From Marinobacter zhanjiangensis (lineage in GTDB: Bacteria > Pseudomonadota > Gammaproteobacteria > Pseudomonadales > Oleiphilaceae), in assembly GCF_014651935.1 (NCBI RefSeq), contig NZ_BMXV01000002.1, positions 434,001-498,000 of the forward strand: 64,000 nt of DNA. Direction: 5' to 3'. Numbering within the stretch: position 1 is the stretch's first letter; every line of letters begins with the position of its first letter. The notes under the pieces were generated by a model. That model made no database searches and was not told where the DNA came from. It was given only the letters and a program-made list of their open reading frames with translations. A program made the position numbers and the translations under genes. Of the stretch, positions 1 through 10,207 are shown one piece after another.

Positions 1-1
1 C

Positions 2-2614
2 AACCGGCTGCTGTCGGAAGATGCCATCACCCAGGCTGCCATCAGCGACGTGCCCGGCTACATGACCAGCATCGAGATTTCCCAGCAGACCCTGCGCAAG
101 TACAACCTGACCCTGTCCGATGTCGCCAGCCGGATCGAGCAGTCCAGCGAAGACATTCCCGCCGGTTCCATGGCCACGGAAAACGGCGACATACTGCTGA
201 GGCTCAAGGAACGCAAGCAGTGGGCCGATGCCTTCGAGAGCATCGTCATCCTCAATGCAGCCTCTGGTGGTACTGTCACCCTCGGTGATATCGCAACCGT
301 TCGCGATGGCTTCGAGGAAGGGGGCTTCCACTCCCGCTTCAATGGTCAGCCGTCGGTTGAAATCGAACTCTTTCGCACCGGCGACCAGTCGCCCCTGGAC
401 ATTGCCGGGGCCGTGGAAGAGGTGATGGACGAACTGGAGGTGACCCTGCCGGAGGCCGTCAAGGTGCGTATCGACAGCAACCGGGCGGAACACTTCGAGG
501 ACCGGATGTCCATGTTGCTGGAGAACGGCGTCATGGCAATGGTCATCGTACTGGTGATCCTCAGCCTGTTCCTGGAATATCGGCTGGCGTTCTGGATCAT
601 GATGGGCATGACCATATCCTTTGTCGGCAGCGTGCTGTTCCTGCCGGTGGTGGGGGCCAGCATCAACATGATCTCCATGTTCGGTTTCCTCATGGTGCTG
701 GGTATCGTGGTGGACGATGCCATCGTGGTGGGCGAGAACATCTATGAATACCGGGAACAGGGTATGGGCTTCACGGAGGCCGCCATCAAGGGCGCGCGGG
801 ACATTGCCGGCCCGGTCACTTTCAGTATTCTCACCAATATCGTGGCCTTCATGCCCCTGCTGTTCATACCCGGCACGACGGGCAAGTTCTGGTGGCCGCT
901 GGGGGTGGTGGTCATCCTGGTTCTGGCCATATCACTCCTGGAAGCCCTGTTCATCCTGCCGGCCCACCTGGCCCACAGCGGGCGCGGCAGTGTCACCATC
1001 TACGGCCGCTGGATGCACGGTATCCAGCGGGTGTTTTCCCGGGGGTTCCAGGCCGTGGTCGACAAGGGCTACCGGCCATTGCTGGATCTTTCCCTGCGGT
1101 TTCGCTACATCACCCTGAGCATCGCCTTTACCGTCATGGTGGTTTGTGGTGCCTATGCCGCCAGTGACCACATGGGCATGATCATGATGCCGGAGGCGCC
1201 AGCGGATGAAATCGAGGCGGGTGTGCGGCTCCCGGTAGGCACCACCTCCCAGCGGGCCGGCGAGCTGGCCATGGCGATTACCGACGATACCCGGCGGCTG
1301 TTTGAGGAAAATGACCTGGGCCGCAACGTGGAAGGCATCAAGACCAACGTCCGTGGCCAGCAATCCATTGATGTGGAGCTGGTGCTTTTCCCCGAGGAAG
1401 AGCGCGATATGACGGTCAACGAGATCATTGAACTCTGGCGGGAGGAACTGGGCGACTTCAAGGGCGTGGACCAGATTACCTTTGAGGCCGAGCAGGGCCC
1501 GGGCAGCTGGCGCGACGATATCAGCGTTGATCTGAGCCATACCGACATCGATATCCTGGCACAGGCCAGCCAGCGTTTCGTCGACGAGCTGGAACAGCTC
1601 GGCCAGACCCGTAACGTCAATGACAACTACAGCACCGGCAAACCCCAGTTCGATATCAGCCTTACCGACGAGGGCAGGGCACTGGGCCTGACCGGGGCCG
1701 ACGTGGGCCGGCAGTTGCGGGATGCCTTCTACGGCAGCATTGCCCTGCGACAGTTGCGGGGCATCAACGAGAATGAAATCCGGGTACGGCTGCCGGAATA
1801 CCAGCGCCGGGACCTTCACTACCTGGACAATTTCGTGATTCGCACTGCCGGGGGTCAGGAAGTGCCACTGCTGGACGTGGCCGAGATCACCATCAGTGAA
1901 TCCTTCCGTTCCATCGATCGTCGTGATGGTCGCCGGGTGATCACGGTTGGCACCGATGTGGAACCCAAGTCCGCCACCCGCCAGGTGCTGGACGTGGTTC
2001 AGAGTGACCTGCTGCCGCAACTGCGCGCCGACTTCCCCGGCCTGACCTGGAGTTTCCAGGGCAGCCAGGCCGATATGAGAGAGTCCACCGCCGCCCTGTG
2101 GGGCGGCTTCGGGCTGGCCATGGGCGCCATCTTCGCGTTGCTGGCGGTGGCTTTCGGCAGCTACCTGCAGCCACTGGTGGTCATGCTGGCGATTCCGTTT
2201 GGCGCCGTGGGAGCCATCATTGGCCACATGATCCTGGGAATGGAGCTGTCACTGGTGAGCATTATGGGCATTGTCGCCCTGTCCGGAGTGGTGGTGAATG
2301 ACTCGCTGATCATGGTTGCCTACGCCAACCGGCAACGGGACCTGTTGGGCCCCGCCCAGGCTATCTACGAGGCGGGTCTGCGTCGCTTCCGGCCCATAGC
2401 CCTGACCACACTGACCACCTTCGGCGGGTTGACGCCGATTATCACCGAAACCTCCCTGCAGGCGACCTACCTGATTCCCATGGCAGTCTCCCTGGGCTTC
2501 GGCATCGTGTTCGCCACCGCCCTGATCCTGTTCCTGGTGCCCTGCCTGTACCTGGTGCTGGAGGATGTGAAGGCCTTCTTCGGAGTCAGGCGGTCGGCCG
2601 GGGCCACCGGGTAG
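2..2614 (+). CDS. RND-family efflux pump inner-membrane subunit, 5' partial
   Basis: C-terminal 870 residues of an AcrB/HAE-type proton-driven exporter; the frame is already open at the left edge, so the start lies outside. A full member has about 1000-1050 residues, so roughly 150-180 are missing. Hydrophobic helix clusters surround the segment with [18 protein letters not shown], the typical TM4 stretch whose paired Asp residues carry protons. A large periplasmic loop follows, then a second helix bundle ending [18 protein letters not shown], the internal repeat expected of RND pumps. It would work with a membrane-fusion protein, probably encoded upstream, and an outer-membrane channel. Substrate cannot be told. 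Family assignment is secure. Confidence 0.93.
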   Translation, partial: NRLLSEDAITQAAISDVPGYMTSIEISQQTLRKYNLTLSDVASRIEQSSEDIPAGSMATENGDILLRLKERKQWADAFESIVILNAASGGTVTLGDIATVRDGFEEGGFHSRFNGQPSVEIELFRTGDQSPLDIAGAVEEVMDELEVTLPEAVKVRIDSNRAEHFEDRMSMLLENGVMAMVIVLVILSLFLEYRLAFWIMMGMTISFVGSVLFLPVVGASINMISMFGFLMVLGIVVDDAIVVGENIYEYREQGMGFTEAAIKGARDIAGPVTFSILTNIVAFMPLLFIPGTTGKFWWPLGVVVILVLAISLLEALFILPAHLAHSGRGSVTIYGRWMHGIQRVFSRGFQAVVDKGYRPLLDLSLRFRYITLSIAFTVMVVCGAYAASDHMGMIMMPEAPADEIEAGVRLPVGTTSQRAGELAMAITDDTRRLFEENDLGRNVEGIKTNVRGQQSIDVELVLFPEEERDMTVNEIIELWREELGDFKGVDQITFEAEQGPGSWRDDISVDLSHTDIDILAQASQRFVDELEQLGQTRNVNDNYSTGKPQFDISLTDEGRALGLTGADVGRQLRDAFYGSIALRQLRGINENEIRVRLPEYQRRDLHYLDNFVIRTAGGQEVPLLDVAEITISESFRSIDRRDGRRVITVGTDVEPKSATRQVLDVVQSDLLPQLRADFPGLTWSFQGSQADMRESTAALWGGFGLAMGAIFALLAVAFGSYLQPLVVMLAIPFGAVGAIIGHMILGMELSLVSIMGIVALSGVVVNDSLIMVAYANRQRDLLGPAQAIYEAGLRRFRPIALTTLTTFGGLTPIITETSLQATYLIPMAVSLGFGIVFATALILFLVPCLYLVLEDVKAFFGVRRSAGATG

Positions 2615-2684
2615 CCGCTTCAGGCTGCCCTGATTCCCGCTGACCCCGGCCTTGCCCGGTAAGAGCCATGGCTGTCACTGCTGG

Positions 2685-2957
2685 TCAGTGGGCGCCGGTC
2701 TCGGATACCGGATCGTTGGTGCGGCTGGTGAGCACTGACAGTGCTTTCTGGACATGCTCAGCCGTTTCCGTACCCAGGGGAGTGAGGTAACCGCCGTCCT
2801 TCTGGGTAATCAGTCCCTTCCGGTGCAAGCGCTCGGCGGCGGCCACCATGGTGGGTTCTGCGGAGTGCTGGTGTACCTTGATGCCTTCCTGGGACGACGA
2901 ATCGTCGAACAGGGCCAGCAGGTTGAGTTCGCTGAGATGATCTTCGGAAAAGGGCAT
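2685..2957 (-). CDS. TIGR02647-family small conserved protein
   Basis: A 90-residue cytoplasmic protein. The opening (FSEDHLSELNLLALFD) and the centre (AAERLHRKGLITQKDGGYLTPLG) match my memory of the TIGR02647 family of gammaproteobacteria, whose layout resembles a small winged helix, so DNA binding is possible but unproven. It is convergent with the RND gene 70 bases away and seems to be a single-gene unit. The last 12 residues or so are low in complexity and extend past the usual family end. No function is known to me. Confidence 0.72.
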   Translation of the reverse strand: MPFSEDHLSELNLLALFDDSSSQEGIKVHQHSAEPTMVAAAERLHRKGLITQKDGGYLTPLGTETAEHVQKALSVLTSRTNDPVSETGAH

Positions 2958-3042
2958 GATGGGTTCCTGTGTTGTTCTGGTTTCAGAGTCGGATACAGGG
3001 CACGAGCCGGCGGTGGCCCGCCCCTGCTGTCAGCTATTCGGA

Positions 3043-4008
3043 TCAGAGCCCGAGGGCGCCCCGGCGAAGCCAATCATGGACAAACGCCAGCTTGTTACGG
3101 GCATGCTCCGACAGCACAAACGGGTAGAGGTCCGCCAGCCCCATGGAGCGGTTGACGTGGTTGACGCCCACGGTCAGCGCGCCGGCAATGTTAACCAGTC
3201 GTCTCGCGTCAGGCTCTGCATAGGGGTCCCAGTCAGGGCCGGGTATCTCACTGGACGACAGGCCAGTGGCCACGAAGCTGTCGGCAATGTCGGTCAGGTG
3301 CAGCAGGTGCGCCGCGGTTTCCGCCCAGTCTTCATGAGGATGCGCCGAGGCGTAGCTGGTCAGGTAATACTGCCGCCACTCCGCTGGCGGGCCATTCTCG
3401 TAGTGGTATTGAAGTGCTGCCGGGTAATCAATGCGCTCGTCACCAAACATGGCGCGGAAGGCATCAAGAAAGTCTTCCCGCAGGCTCAGGCGCCACCACA
3501 GCATGTGGGAAATTTCGTGGCGCATGTGGCCTATCATGGTGCGATAGGGTTCCTGCAGCGCTTCGCGGCGGGTAGTCACCAGGATCGGGTCCACCTCCGC
3601 CACGCTGATGGTGACCACGCCTTGCGCGTGCCCCATGGGTACCGGGGTGGGTCCTTCAGCCAGCAGGTGGAACACTGGCGGCGCGCCGGGGTCTTCCGGG
3701 CGAAACCAGTGCCAGCGCCCCAGGTTATCCAGTGCCCATCGCTTGGCCGCCTCGGTCTTGGCCCAGTTGGGGATGGCATCGGGAATCGTAGGATCAGGCG
3801 CCAGCGCCGTCATGGCGCAGGATCGGCAGAAGGCACCCGGCTCGGGGGCTATCCAGTTACAGCCGATGCGGTCCCGGTTGGCGCAGAAGGGCGGTGTCGG
3901 CAGGAAGGCCCGGGCCTGTGGGTCATAGGCAACGGGTGTCCCGTCGGCCGTGGACAGGTTATCGAACCAGAGGGAGCCGGCACCAACCGGATTGGTGAAA
4001 ACGCGCAT
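3043..4008 (-). CDS. Putative zinc-dependent metallopeptidase with N-terminal zinc ribbon
   Basis: A 321-residue protein without signal peptide. Cys42, Cys50, Cys61 and Cys64 look like a treble-clef or zinc-ribbon knuckle. HMRHEISH at residues 161-168 gives a HEXXH zinc-protease motif (His164, Glu165, His168). The architecture matches the family called putative zinc-binding metallopeptidase (DUF2248, Peptidase_Mx), usually 320-380 residues. Substrates are not known to me. It lies 123 bases downstream of the ABC-F gene on the same strand but probably has its own start signals. The family call is good; proteolytic activity is inferred from the motif only. Confidence 0.75.
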   Translation of the reverse strand: MRVFTNPVGAGSLWFDNLSTADGTPVAYDPQARAFLPTPPFCANRDRIGCNWIAPEPGAFCRSCAMTALAPDPTIPDAIPNWAKTEAAKRWALDNLGRWHWFRPEDPGAPPVFHLLAEGPTPVPMGHAQGVVTISVAEVDPILVTTRREALQEPYRTMIGHMRHEISHMLWWRLSLREDFLDAFRAMFGDERIDYPAALQYHYENGPPAEWRQYYLTSYASAHPHEDWAETAAHLLHLTDIADSFVATGLSSSEIPGPDWDPYAEPDARRLVNIAGALTVGVNHVNRSMGLADLYPFVLSEHARNKLAFVHDWLRRGALGL

Positions 4009-4131
4009 TGTTGGGCTCCTTGCAGGGCTTTAACCGCCATAGTGCGGCACAGCCCCGCTTGTCCGCAAGCCGCAGGCGCAAAAGATTGCCCGCAGCCCCC
4101 GTAACCGCCCGGAAAACCCGGGGGCCGGCGT

Positions 4132-5721
4132 TTACACCGCGACGCCCAGGTTCCGCAGGTAGTCGTCGTAGCTGCCACTGAAGTCGGTAACCCCGTCCTC
4201 GGACAGTTCGATAATACGCGTCGCCAGGCTGGACACGAATGCCCGGTCGTGGCTGACAAAGATCAGTGTGCCGGGGTAGTGCTCCAGGGCCAGGTTCAGG
4301 GCCTCGATGGACTCCATGTCCAGGTGGTTGGTGGGCTCGTCCATGACCAGCACGTTGGGCTTCTGCAGGATCAGTTTGCCGAACAGCATGCGCCCCTGCT
4401 CACCACCGGAAATAACCTGTACCGACTTCTCGATGTCGTCGCCGGAGAACAGCATGCGCCCCAGGGTGCCGCGCACGACCTGCTCGCCACCATCGGTCCA
4501 TTGCGACATCCAGTCAAACAGGTTGTCGTCGCTGGCAAAATCATCACCGTGCTCCTGGGCAAAATAGCCCACCTGGGCCGCGTCGGCCCATTTCACGGTT
4601 CCGTCCCGGGGCGCCAGGTCGTCCACCAGTGTGCGCAGCAGGGTGGTCTTGCCGATGCCGTTGGGTCCGATGATGGCCACCCGCTCGCCGGCCTCGATCT
4701 GCAGGTCAAGGTTGCGGAACAGCACGTCGTCGTCAAAGCCCTGGCTGACCTTGTCCGCCACCACCGCCTGACGGTGCAGCTTGCGCTGCTGTTCGAAGCG
4801 GATAAACGGGCTCATGCGGCTGGACGGGCGGACCTCCTCCAGCTGGATCTTGTCGATCTGCCGGGCCCGGCTGGTAGCCTGCTTGGCTTTGGACGCGTTG
4901 GCGGAAAAGCGGCTGACGAAGGTCTGCAACTCGGCGATCTGGGCCTTCTTCTTGGCATTGTCAGCCTGAACACGCTCACGGGCCTGGGTGGCGGCGGTCA
5001 TGTACTCGTCGTAGTTGCCGGTGAACTGGCGTAGCTCACCATAGTCCAGGTCGGCCATGTGTGTGCAGACACTGTTCAGGAAGTGACGGTCGTGGGAGAT
5101 GATGATGATCGTGCTGTCGCGTGCGAGCAGCATCTGCTCCAGCCAGCCGATGGTGTTGATGTCCAGGTGGTTGGTGGGCTCGTCCAGCAACAGCACATCA
5201 GGGTCGGAGAACAGCGCCTGGGCCAGTAGTACCCGCAGCTTCCAGCCGGGGGCAATCTCGCTCATGGGGCCATTATGCTGCTCCAGCGGAATACCCAGCC
5301 CCAGCAGTAGCTCGCCGGCCCGTGGCTCGGCGGTGTAGCCGTCCAGTTCGGCGTATTCGTTTTCCAGCTCACCAACGGCCATGCCGTCTTCCTCGGTCAT
5401 TTCCGCCTTGCCGTAGATACGTTCACGTTCGGCATGAACCTGCCATAGCCGTTCATGGCCCATGATCACGGTATCCAGCACCGTGTAGTCCTCGTAAGCA
5501 AACTGGTCCTGGCGCAGCTTGCCCAGACGCACATCCGGCGACAGCATCACCTGCCCGCTGCTGGGTTCCAGCTCCCCGCCGAGAATTTTCATGAACGTCG
5601 ACTTGCCGCTGCCGTTGGCGCCAATCAGACCGTAACGGTTGCCACCGCCGAACTTGACAGACACGTTCTCGAACAGGGGCTTGGCCCCGAATTGCATGGT
5701 GAGGTTTGCGGTTGCGATCAA
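4132..5721 (-). CDS. ybiT: ABC-F family ATPase YbiT
   Basis: A soluble ribosome-associated ATPase with two ABC domains and no membrane segments. Walker [10 protein letters not shown] is at residues 34-42, with [11 protein letters not shown] following; the second half has GPNGIGKTT, the signature ISGGEQGR and [11 protein letters not shown] charged linker with [12 protein letters not shown] joins the halves. I chose the TTG at 5721: an AGGA lies nine bases upstream and the protein then begins [12 protein letters not shown], aligning residue for residue with E. coli YbiT as I remember it and giving 529 residues against about 530. A longer reading from 5802 would add 27 unsupported residues. ABC-F proteins act on stalled or initiating ribosomes; the exact role of YbiT is unsettled. 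Confidence 0.92.
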   Translation of the reverse strand: MIATANLTMQFGAKPLFENVSVKFGGGNRYGLIGANGSGKSTFMKILGGELEPSSGQVMLSPDVRLGKLRQDQFAYEDYTVLDTVIMGHERLWQVHAERERIYGKAEMTEEDGMAVGELENEYAELDGYTAEPRAGELLLGLGIPLEQHNGPMSEIAPGWKLRVLLAQALFSDPDVLLLDEPTNHLDINTIGWLEQMLLARDSTIIIISHDRHFLNSVCTHMADLDYGELRQFTGNYDEYMTAATQARERVQADNAKKKAQIAELQTFVSRFSANASKAKQATSRARQIDKIQLEEVRPSSRMSPFIRFEQQRKLHRQAVVADKVSQGFDDDVLFRNLDLQIEAGERVAIIGPNGIGKTTLLRTLVDDLAPRDGTVKWADAAQVGYFAQEHGDDFASDDNLFDWMSQWTDGGEQVVRGTLGRMLFSGDDIEKSVQVISGGEQGRMLFGKLILQKPNVLVMDEPTNHLDMESIEALNLALEHYPGTLIFVSHDRAFVSSLATRIIELSEDGVTDFSGSYDDYLRNLGVAV

Positions 5722-6067
5722 AACAGAAAATCCTGGAAGGAAGGGGAGATTGGCCCACGTAAACCGTGGCAATGCCCGAAAAATTGGGTGCGTAGTATAC
5801 AACCTGGCGCGCTTCAGTCATAGGCTGGCTTGCTTCGCATATTCCCTTACCGGGGACGGAGCGGAAACCACCGGTTTTTCGACGCTGTTCCGTCATTTCG
5901 TAGATCAGGTCTCGAAAAAACCCTCTGACATTATTTTACAATCGGTGTCCTGTCCGGAATTTATGGGCGGCTGCCGGAGTGAGGTGGGTCCTGATGCGTG
6001 TGTGATCACGCCCCGGACAAGCGGAAAATCGTGTGAGCAACATGCTTTTGAGCAACAAGGGAAAGCC
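5722..6067. other. Divergent intergenic region
   Basis: About 345 bases between ybiT and the membrane-protein gene, holding the upstream signals of both. I see no gene and no confident promoter or operator. Confidence 0.5.
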
Positions 6068-6748
6068 ATGGTGGATGTCGGTATGGAACAGGCTGAAAAT
6101 ATCGATCTGGATAGCTGGAGTCTGCCCGGTTACGGCCTGCAGCGACAGAGCTGGGGCGTGCCGCCAAGAGACCGCTGGCAAGTCGAGAACAGATTTCGTC
6201 AGACCAGCGCCCGGGCCAGAACCAGCACCCTGTTCAAGCGATTCAACGGCCACTATATGGTTATCCGGTCGCATCGAGGCAAGAAAGAGCTGCCCGAGCA
6301 GATCATCGACCTGACCTTCGTGGAGCCACAACCGCGAGAGGTCAAGGATTACCATTATACGCTCTGGTTTGTGGCAACCTGCCTTCTGACCATACCTGCG
6401 ACCGTATATTCGCTGGTTCCATTCTCCCCGCTGTGGCTCGGGGTGCCGGTGGTTGTGGCTCTGATGCTGATGGTGGCCGCCGTGGGTCTGAGGCGTCACC
6501 ACTACGACTTTCTGGCACTCAATAGCGACGTCGTACTGTTCCGTGTGGATGCGCTGGCAAGCGAGCAGGCAAAGGTGGCCGCTTTTATTGAAACCGTGTG
6601 CGACGGTATTGCCCGCGGCCAACGTGAGCTTCCCCGGGGCAGGCAAAGGGTGCCGCTGGCGGTGGCGGAAATGCGCCGGCTTCATCAGGAGCGGGTAATC
6701 ACCGGTCGCCAGTATGAAGCCATCAAGAAGAACTGGTTTACCTTTTAG
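6068..6748 (+). CDS. Uncharacterised protein with two central membrane helices
   Basis: A 226-residue protein I do not recognise. The frame is open from 5639, but the ATG at 6068 is preceded by AAGGG at a proper distance, and the upstream part overlaps ybiT and its control region. An N-terminal cytosolic stretch rich in Arg and Trp is followed by two hydrophobic segments ([20 protein letters not shown] and a second rich in Leu, Met and Val, around residues 95-140) and an Arg-rich C-terminal tail. This resembles small membrane-anchored proteins with a hairpin anchor. Its stop codon coincides with the edge of a YdhR remnant, so the locus has been rearranged and the C-terminus may not be ancestral. 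Confidence 0.6.
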   Translation: MVDVGMEQAENIDLDSWSLPGYGLQRQSWGVPPRDRWQVENRFRQTSARARTSTLFKRFNGHYMVIRSHRGKKELPEQIIDLTFVEPQPREVKDYHYTLWFVATCLLTIPATVYSLVPFSPLWLGVPVVVALMLMVAAVGLRRHHYDFLALNSDVVLFRVDALASEQAKVAAFIETVCDGIARGQRELPRGRQRVPLAVAEMRRLHQERVITGRQYEAIKKNWFTF

Positions 6749-6909
6749 CGGGTGGCATCTACCTGTTCGAGGACGAGACCAGCGCCCGGTCCTATCTGGA
6801 CATGCACACTCAACGGCTCAAGGAATTCGGTGTGCCGGTGGTCAATGCGAAGGTCTTTCACGTGAACGAGCGGTTGTCGATGATCGATCGTGGCCCCATA
6901 GCGACCTGA
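6748..6909 (+). pseudogene. 3' remnant of a YdhR-type monooxygenase-family gene
   Basis: A frame open for 53 codons to a TGA, beginning [18 protein letters not shown] and continuing [10 protein letters not shown] and [12 protein letters not shown]. This matches the C-terminal half of YdhR-like ferredoxin-fold proteins (about 100 residues) as I remember them. There is no start codon and the N-terminal half is absent; the remnant begins exactly at the stop codon of the gene upstream. A deletion joining two genes is the simplest explanation. Confidence 0.7.
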
Positions 6910-6974
6910 ACGATCATCGAGACTGCCGGTCCGCTGCCGCATCCTGTCGGTTTTCCATCAGATCGATGACTGGT

Positions 6975-7238
6975 TCATCGCTTATCCTTGCTGTCATCGT
7001 CATTGAGCTCACCTAACACGGTGTCATCCTTGTTGCCGCGCTTGCGGTCGTCGCCATTGCTGCCGTCATGCTTCTCGGCGTCGTCATTGACGTCTGCCAG
7101 CACAGTTTCGGCCTTGCCGCCATGCTTCTCGGTTTTACCCTTATACTCGGTTTTTTTGTCGCCGCTTGCCTTGCCGGCAACCTCCTTGACCTTTCCCTTG
7201 GCTTCGTCCGCGCGTCCTTCGACCTGTTTGCTGTTCAT
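6975..7238 (-). CDS. CsbD-like stress protein
   Basis: An 87-residue, very hydrophilic, Lys/Asp/Glu-rich protein. The N-terminus (MNSKQVEGRADEAKGKVKEV) is the CsbD signature, a family of small general-stress proteins usually of 60-70 residues. The C-terminal part is an acidic, probably disordered extension with two similar stretches (TVLADVNDDAEK and TVLGELNDDDSK), which suggests internal duplication. It sits next to other envelope and stress genes. The molecular function of CsbD proteins is not known to me. Confidence 0.82.
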   Translation of the reverse strand: MNSKQVEGRADEAKGKVKEVAGKASGDKKTEYKGKTEKHGGKAETVLADVNDDAEKHDGSNGDDRKRGNKDDTVLGELNDDDSKDKR

Positions 7239-7374
7239 AAGCTGACTTCCTCTTGGTTATTCCGTTCGAAATCTGTCACTCCCCCTGAGCCTTTCGAAAC
7301 TCCGGGTGAGGTTTCCACAATAGGTGAAACCGGAGGCCTGGTCGGTTCGCTGACACACCAAGACACCGTTTCTT

Positions 7375-8559
7375 TTACGGCCCGTCATCCGGTGTGCTTA
7401 ACGCAAATTCCAGACTGGTCTTGATCTCGTTCCAGATAGCAACAAAGAATGCCGTCAGGGGGACCGCGAGCACCATGCCGATAATACCGCTCAGGGCCGT
7501 GCCCCAGAAAAACAGGGAAATAACCACGAGTGCAGGGTGCAGGCCCGAGCGGTTGGCCATGATTTTAGGTGTCAGCAGCCAGCTTTCGACCAACTGCACC
7601 GCCGCGAACACCACACCGGTCAGAGTCAGCAATTCAACGCCGCCATCCGCCTGCATATAAGCCATGGGCAGGACCACCAGCAGGCCGATCAGGGAGCCCA
7701 GGAAGGGAACAATGTTCAGCAACCCCAGAACCAACCCGACAAGCACACCAAATTCCAGGCCGATCAGCGTAAAACTCAGCGCATACAGAATGCCCATGCA
7801 CAGGGCGATGATCAGCTGGCCCTGAAAGAAGGCGGTGACATAGCCCACGAATACGTCCATCAGATACAGCACTTTCTTCTGCGTTCGCTTATGGAAGACA
7901 GACAACAGTTCAGATGCCTGCCCCCTTAGCAACTCGCCGGAAAGCAGGGCGAAGAACAGGAAAAGAGGCACGAAGCTGATACTCGCCAACACTCCCAGGT
8001 AGGACATAACGGCCGTGCCCGCATTTTCCAGCACTGGCTGTGAATCCTCTCCGCCCTTGTTCTCCAGGCGGGAGGAAATCATGGCGTTAAGTTCCGGGAA
8101 GTTAAGGGAAAAATGTTCCTGCCACCTTGCCAGGGTATCGGGTAAAACGGCCATCAACTGGGTTATCTGGTTGACTAGTGTGGGTACCAGCAAATAAACC
8201 AGGCCACCGATAGCCAAGAAGAAAGTCACCAGCAGAAGAATAATGGCCAACACGCGGGGCAAGTGAAGTCTGGTCTTGAGAAAGTCCACCACCGGGTAGA
8301 GTACCAGTGCCAGGATACCGGCCACGGACAGCGACAGGAGCAGGTTGTAGAAGGTGTTCAGTATCCAGCCGAACGCCCACATAATGATTCCGGTCAGCGC
8401 AGCCAGTAGCATCAGGGACGACAGCACTGCCGTGTAGCGAAACAGGCGAAGCTCAACCGAGTTGAACAGTTTTCTGTTTCTGCCCGGGCGTGCCCCCCTC
8501 GGGTTTTGCCCGGCAATCTTCGAGCCGCCATCCAGGGAACCCTGCATGTCGTCAGGCAT
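7375..8559 (-). CDS. AI-2E family transporter (PerM/UPF0118)
   Basis: A 394-residue polytopic membrane protein with about seven or eight helices. The helix pair near residues 50-100, the long periplasmic loop with LPDTLARWQEHF, and the C-terminal block (GLLNIVPFLGSLIG, then ESWLLTPKIMANRSGLHPALVVIS) are typical of the family. Members include the TqsA/YdgG exporter of autoinducer-2 and Na+/H+ antiporters, so the substrate cannot be assigned. A soluble Arg-rich N-terminal leader of about 30 residues precedes the first helix. The DUF3185 gene lies 14 bases upstream on the same strand, so the two are probably cotranscribed. Confidence 0.9.
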   Translation of the reverse strand: MPDDMQGSLDGGSKIAGQNPRGARPGRNRKLFNSVELRLFRYTAVLSSLMLLAALTGIIMWAFGWILNTFYNLLLSLSVAGILALVLYPVVDFLKTRLHLPRVLAIILLLVTFFLAIGGLVYLLVPTLVNQITQLMAVLPDTLARWQEHFSLNFPELNAMISSRLENKGGEDSQPVLENAGTAVMSYLGVLASISFVPLFLFFALLSGELLRGQASELLSVFHKRTQKKVLYLMDVFVGYVTAFFQGQLIIALCMGILYALSFTLIGLEFGVLVGLVLGLLNIVPFLGSLIGLLVVLPMAYMQADGGVELLTLTGVVFAAVQLVESWLLTPKIMANRSGLHPALVVISLFFWGTALSGIIGMVLAVPLTAFFVAIWNEIKTSLEFALSTPDDGP

Positions 8560-8573
8560 TGCCTACTCCTGGG

Positions 8574-8804
8574 TTATTTTTTCGTGGTTTTGCCGAACAG
8601 CAGAAGTTCAACACCAGTCATCGCAGAACCAGCGACCGCAGCGGCCGCGCCCAGGAAAAGAAGCCAGGCGGTAGCGTCAGTGAATCCGCCGGTAACAGCC
8701 TCGGTTACCTGTTCGCCCAGGCTTTGAGATGACTGATACGCCGTGAAAATCAGGATCAGACCCAGAATAAGTAACGCCAGAGCCAGAATTCGGTTAGTCG
8801 GCAT
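8574..8804 (-). CDS. DUF3185-like small membrane protein
   Basis: A 76-residue protein with two hydrophobic helices (residues 5-22 and about 45-70) separated by a polar loop containing SLGEQVTEAVTGGFTDATAW. Size and layout fit DUF3185, small inner-membrane proteins of unknown role. A Lys-rich C-terminus probably stays in the cytoplasm. It is the first gene of a two-gene unit with the AI-2E family transporter. Confidence 0.7.
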   Translation of the reverse strand: MPTNRILALALLILGLILIFTAYQSSQSLGEQVTEAVTGGFTDATAWLLFLGAAAAVAGSAMTGVELLLFGKTTKK

Positions 8805-9238
8805 TGGTATCTCCTGATGATCGTGCTTTTGGGGGTTCCGTCTCTTATCAGGTAGCCATGTCGAAACAGCCTGAGGTTCCCATCATAGAGAAAGCCCGTT
8901 ATCCGGTCGGTGCGTTATCCAACTCAACAGTGTTATTCGATCAGCCGGACCACTGCCACCCGATACCCTTGTGCATGGCTGCGAGGCCTTGAGTCGACCG
9001 CACGAAAGGCGAGTTGACCCGAATCGGGAAAGCCCAGGGACAATGGCGGCCAGATAACGGTCGAAACGCTTAACATTTTCACCACAGACATCCCCCGAGG
9101 CTGCCAGTACCGTACGACGACAACCTGACTACGGATACCACGCCGGTTTGCGGGGATGTCTGCCTCAATCTGCGCGCGAGCGAAGGTTTTGTCAGTGCGG
9201 TAGCGCACCTACAGGTTGTCCTGGTCTGGAATTCCCGG
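8805..9238. other. Region without a clear gene
   Basis: About 430 bases upstream of the matrixin remnant. A minus-strand frame (8933-9208) is open but resembles nothing I know. The missing 5' part of the matrixin gene is not recognisable in any plus-strand frame. Confidence 0.4.
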
Positions 9239-9595
9239 GTGCTTTGCCAGTGCTTTTGCCCGGCCGGTGAGAAAAACGACGTGCGCGCTATCGACACGGC
9301 CCTGGTCTGCCTGAACCCCGACCAGAACTGGAAAGTAGGGTTTGGCGGCGACAGGGATGGTTACGACATCCGCTATACGCTGATTCATGAAATCGGTCAC
9401 GCCATCGGTCTGGATCACCCGGGACCCTCCGGTCAGGTGATGGGGTTTCGCTACACCGAGGCGTTCCCTGAGCTGCAGCCCGGTGACCTGCGCGGCGTCC
9501 GCCGGCTTTACGGGCATGCCGACGGTGGTGAGCCGGAAAGCGGTCCGGGGATCCGTCTCTCCAGCAGGCCAGCGCTCGGATCATCCCGCCGGTAA
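9239..9595 (+). pseudogene. Matrixin-like zinc metalloprotease, apparently 5'-truncated
   Basis: The frame carries RYTLIHEIGHAIGLDHPGPS, a full metzincin zinc motif HEXXHXXGXXH, followed by QVMGFRY, a plausible Met-turn, and then LQPGDLRGVRRLYG, the usual end of bacterial matrixins. The part upstream of the motif is only about 50 residues and begins at an unlikely GTG without ribosome binding site; there is no signal peptide and the normal N-terminal half of the catalytic domain is missing. The same frame continues upstream to a TAA at 9071 with no family resemblance. The last 25 residues look like read-through. I treat it as a decayed gene, though a very short live protein cannot be excluded. 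Confidence 0.62.
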
Positions 9596-9695
9596 TGTCC
9601 CACCAGCCAGCGTCCGACGCGCGCACGTTCGGAGTTTCATTGTCACCTTGACGGGTGCATGCCCTCGTTATTCCGGTTGCGACCTGAAAAAAAGT

Positions 9696-9724
9696 TTGGC
9701 GAGGCGGCCGGTATGCGTTATTGT
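9696..9724 (+). promoter_or_regulatory. Putative sigma-70 promoter of cold-shock gene 1
   Basis: TTGGCG, 17 bases, TATTGT, with a run of seven A just upstream. The same layout occurs at the second copy, which supports it. The start of transcription near 9731 would give a leader of about 168 bases. Confidence 0.55.
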
Positions 9725-9898
9725 GTCTAGGTTGAAAAGATTTGTTACGAGCTTCAAGAATACGACGTTTCTCTGGTTATTACTGGTAGTACACCGTCCT
9801 GTCTTTAAGTCTTCATAATTTTTTCCGCACACAGCTGACCAGTCATTGACACGATGCACTGGCGGCAATTCAAATTATTGATTTCAGGATGTTTTTAT

Positions 9899-10105
9899 AT
9901 GTCTACTACTACCGGCACTGTCAAGTTCTTCAACGAAGCAAAAGGCTTTGGTTTCATCACTCGTGAAAGCGGCCCGGACGTCTTCGTTCACTTCAGCGCC
10001 ATCCAGGGCAGCGGCTTCAAGACTCTGGCAGAAGGCCAGGAAGTCGAGTTCACCGTAAGCGATGGCCAGAAAGGCCCGCAGGCGGATAATGTTGTTGCTA
10101 TCTGA
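9899..10105 (+). CDS. Cold-shock domain protein, copy 1
   Basis: A 68-residue CspA-type single-strand nucleic-acid binding protein made of one five-stranded OB fold. RNP1 (KGFGFI) and RNP2 (VFVHFS) are intact. I place the start at the ATG at 9899, which gives [11 protein letters not shown], the usual N-terminus; the frame is open upstream but that part belongs to the leader. The long leader is like that of cspA mRNA, which acts as a thermosensor, so cold induction after transcription is likely (inference). It differs from copy 2 at four residues (positions 3, 48, 52 and nearby). A stem-loop terminator follows 20 bases after the stop. Confidence 0.95.
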   Translation: MSTTTGTVKFFNEAKGFGFITRESGPDVFVHFSAIQGSGFKTLAEGQEVEFTVSDGQKGPQADNVVAI

Positions 10106-10125
10106 ATAGCGACTGCATGACCAGA

Positions 10126-10149
10126 AAGGCAGCTTCGGCTGCCTTTTTT
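10126..10149 (+). terminator. Rho-independent terminator of cold-shock gene 1
   Basis: Stem AGGCAGC/GCTGCCT closed by a TTCG tetraloop and followed by a T run. An identical hairpin follows copy 2. Confidence 0.92.
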
Positions 10150-10180
10150 GTTGGTGCGCCAGGCATGACGCGCCACACGC

Positions 10181-10207
10181 AAAAGGACCTCTCGGGGTCC
10201 TTTTCTT
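10181..10207 (+). terminator. Second terminator-like hairpin
   Basis: AAAAGGACC, short loop, GGTCCTTTTC: a perfect stem with T tail about 35 bases after the first terminator. It has no counterpart after copy 2. It may act on either strand. Confidence 0.7.

Larger units (their letters stand above)
9687..10149 (+). repeat. Tandem duplicated cold-shock unit, copy 1
   Basis: Promoter, about 170-base leader, coding region and terminator are repeated at 10317-10782. The leaders share long identical runs, for example TTCTCTGGTTATTACTGGTA, and differ by scattered substitutions, so the copies are old enough to have diverged outside the functional parts. Confidence 0.9.

Noticed and set aside
932-2227. 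431-codon minus-strand frame inside the RND gene
   Set aside because: Antisense shadow of a high-GC gene; no domain resemblance and the plus-strand product is certain.
8933-9208. Minus-strand frame of 91 codons before the matrixin remnant
   Set aside because: Starts at GTG without ribosome binding site and resembles no family I know; too weak to call.
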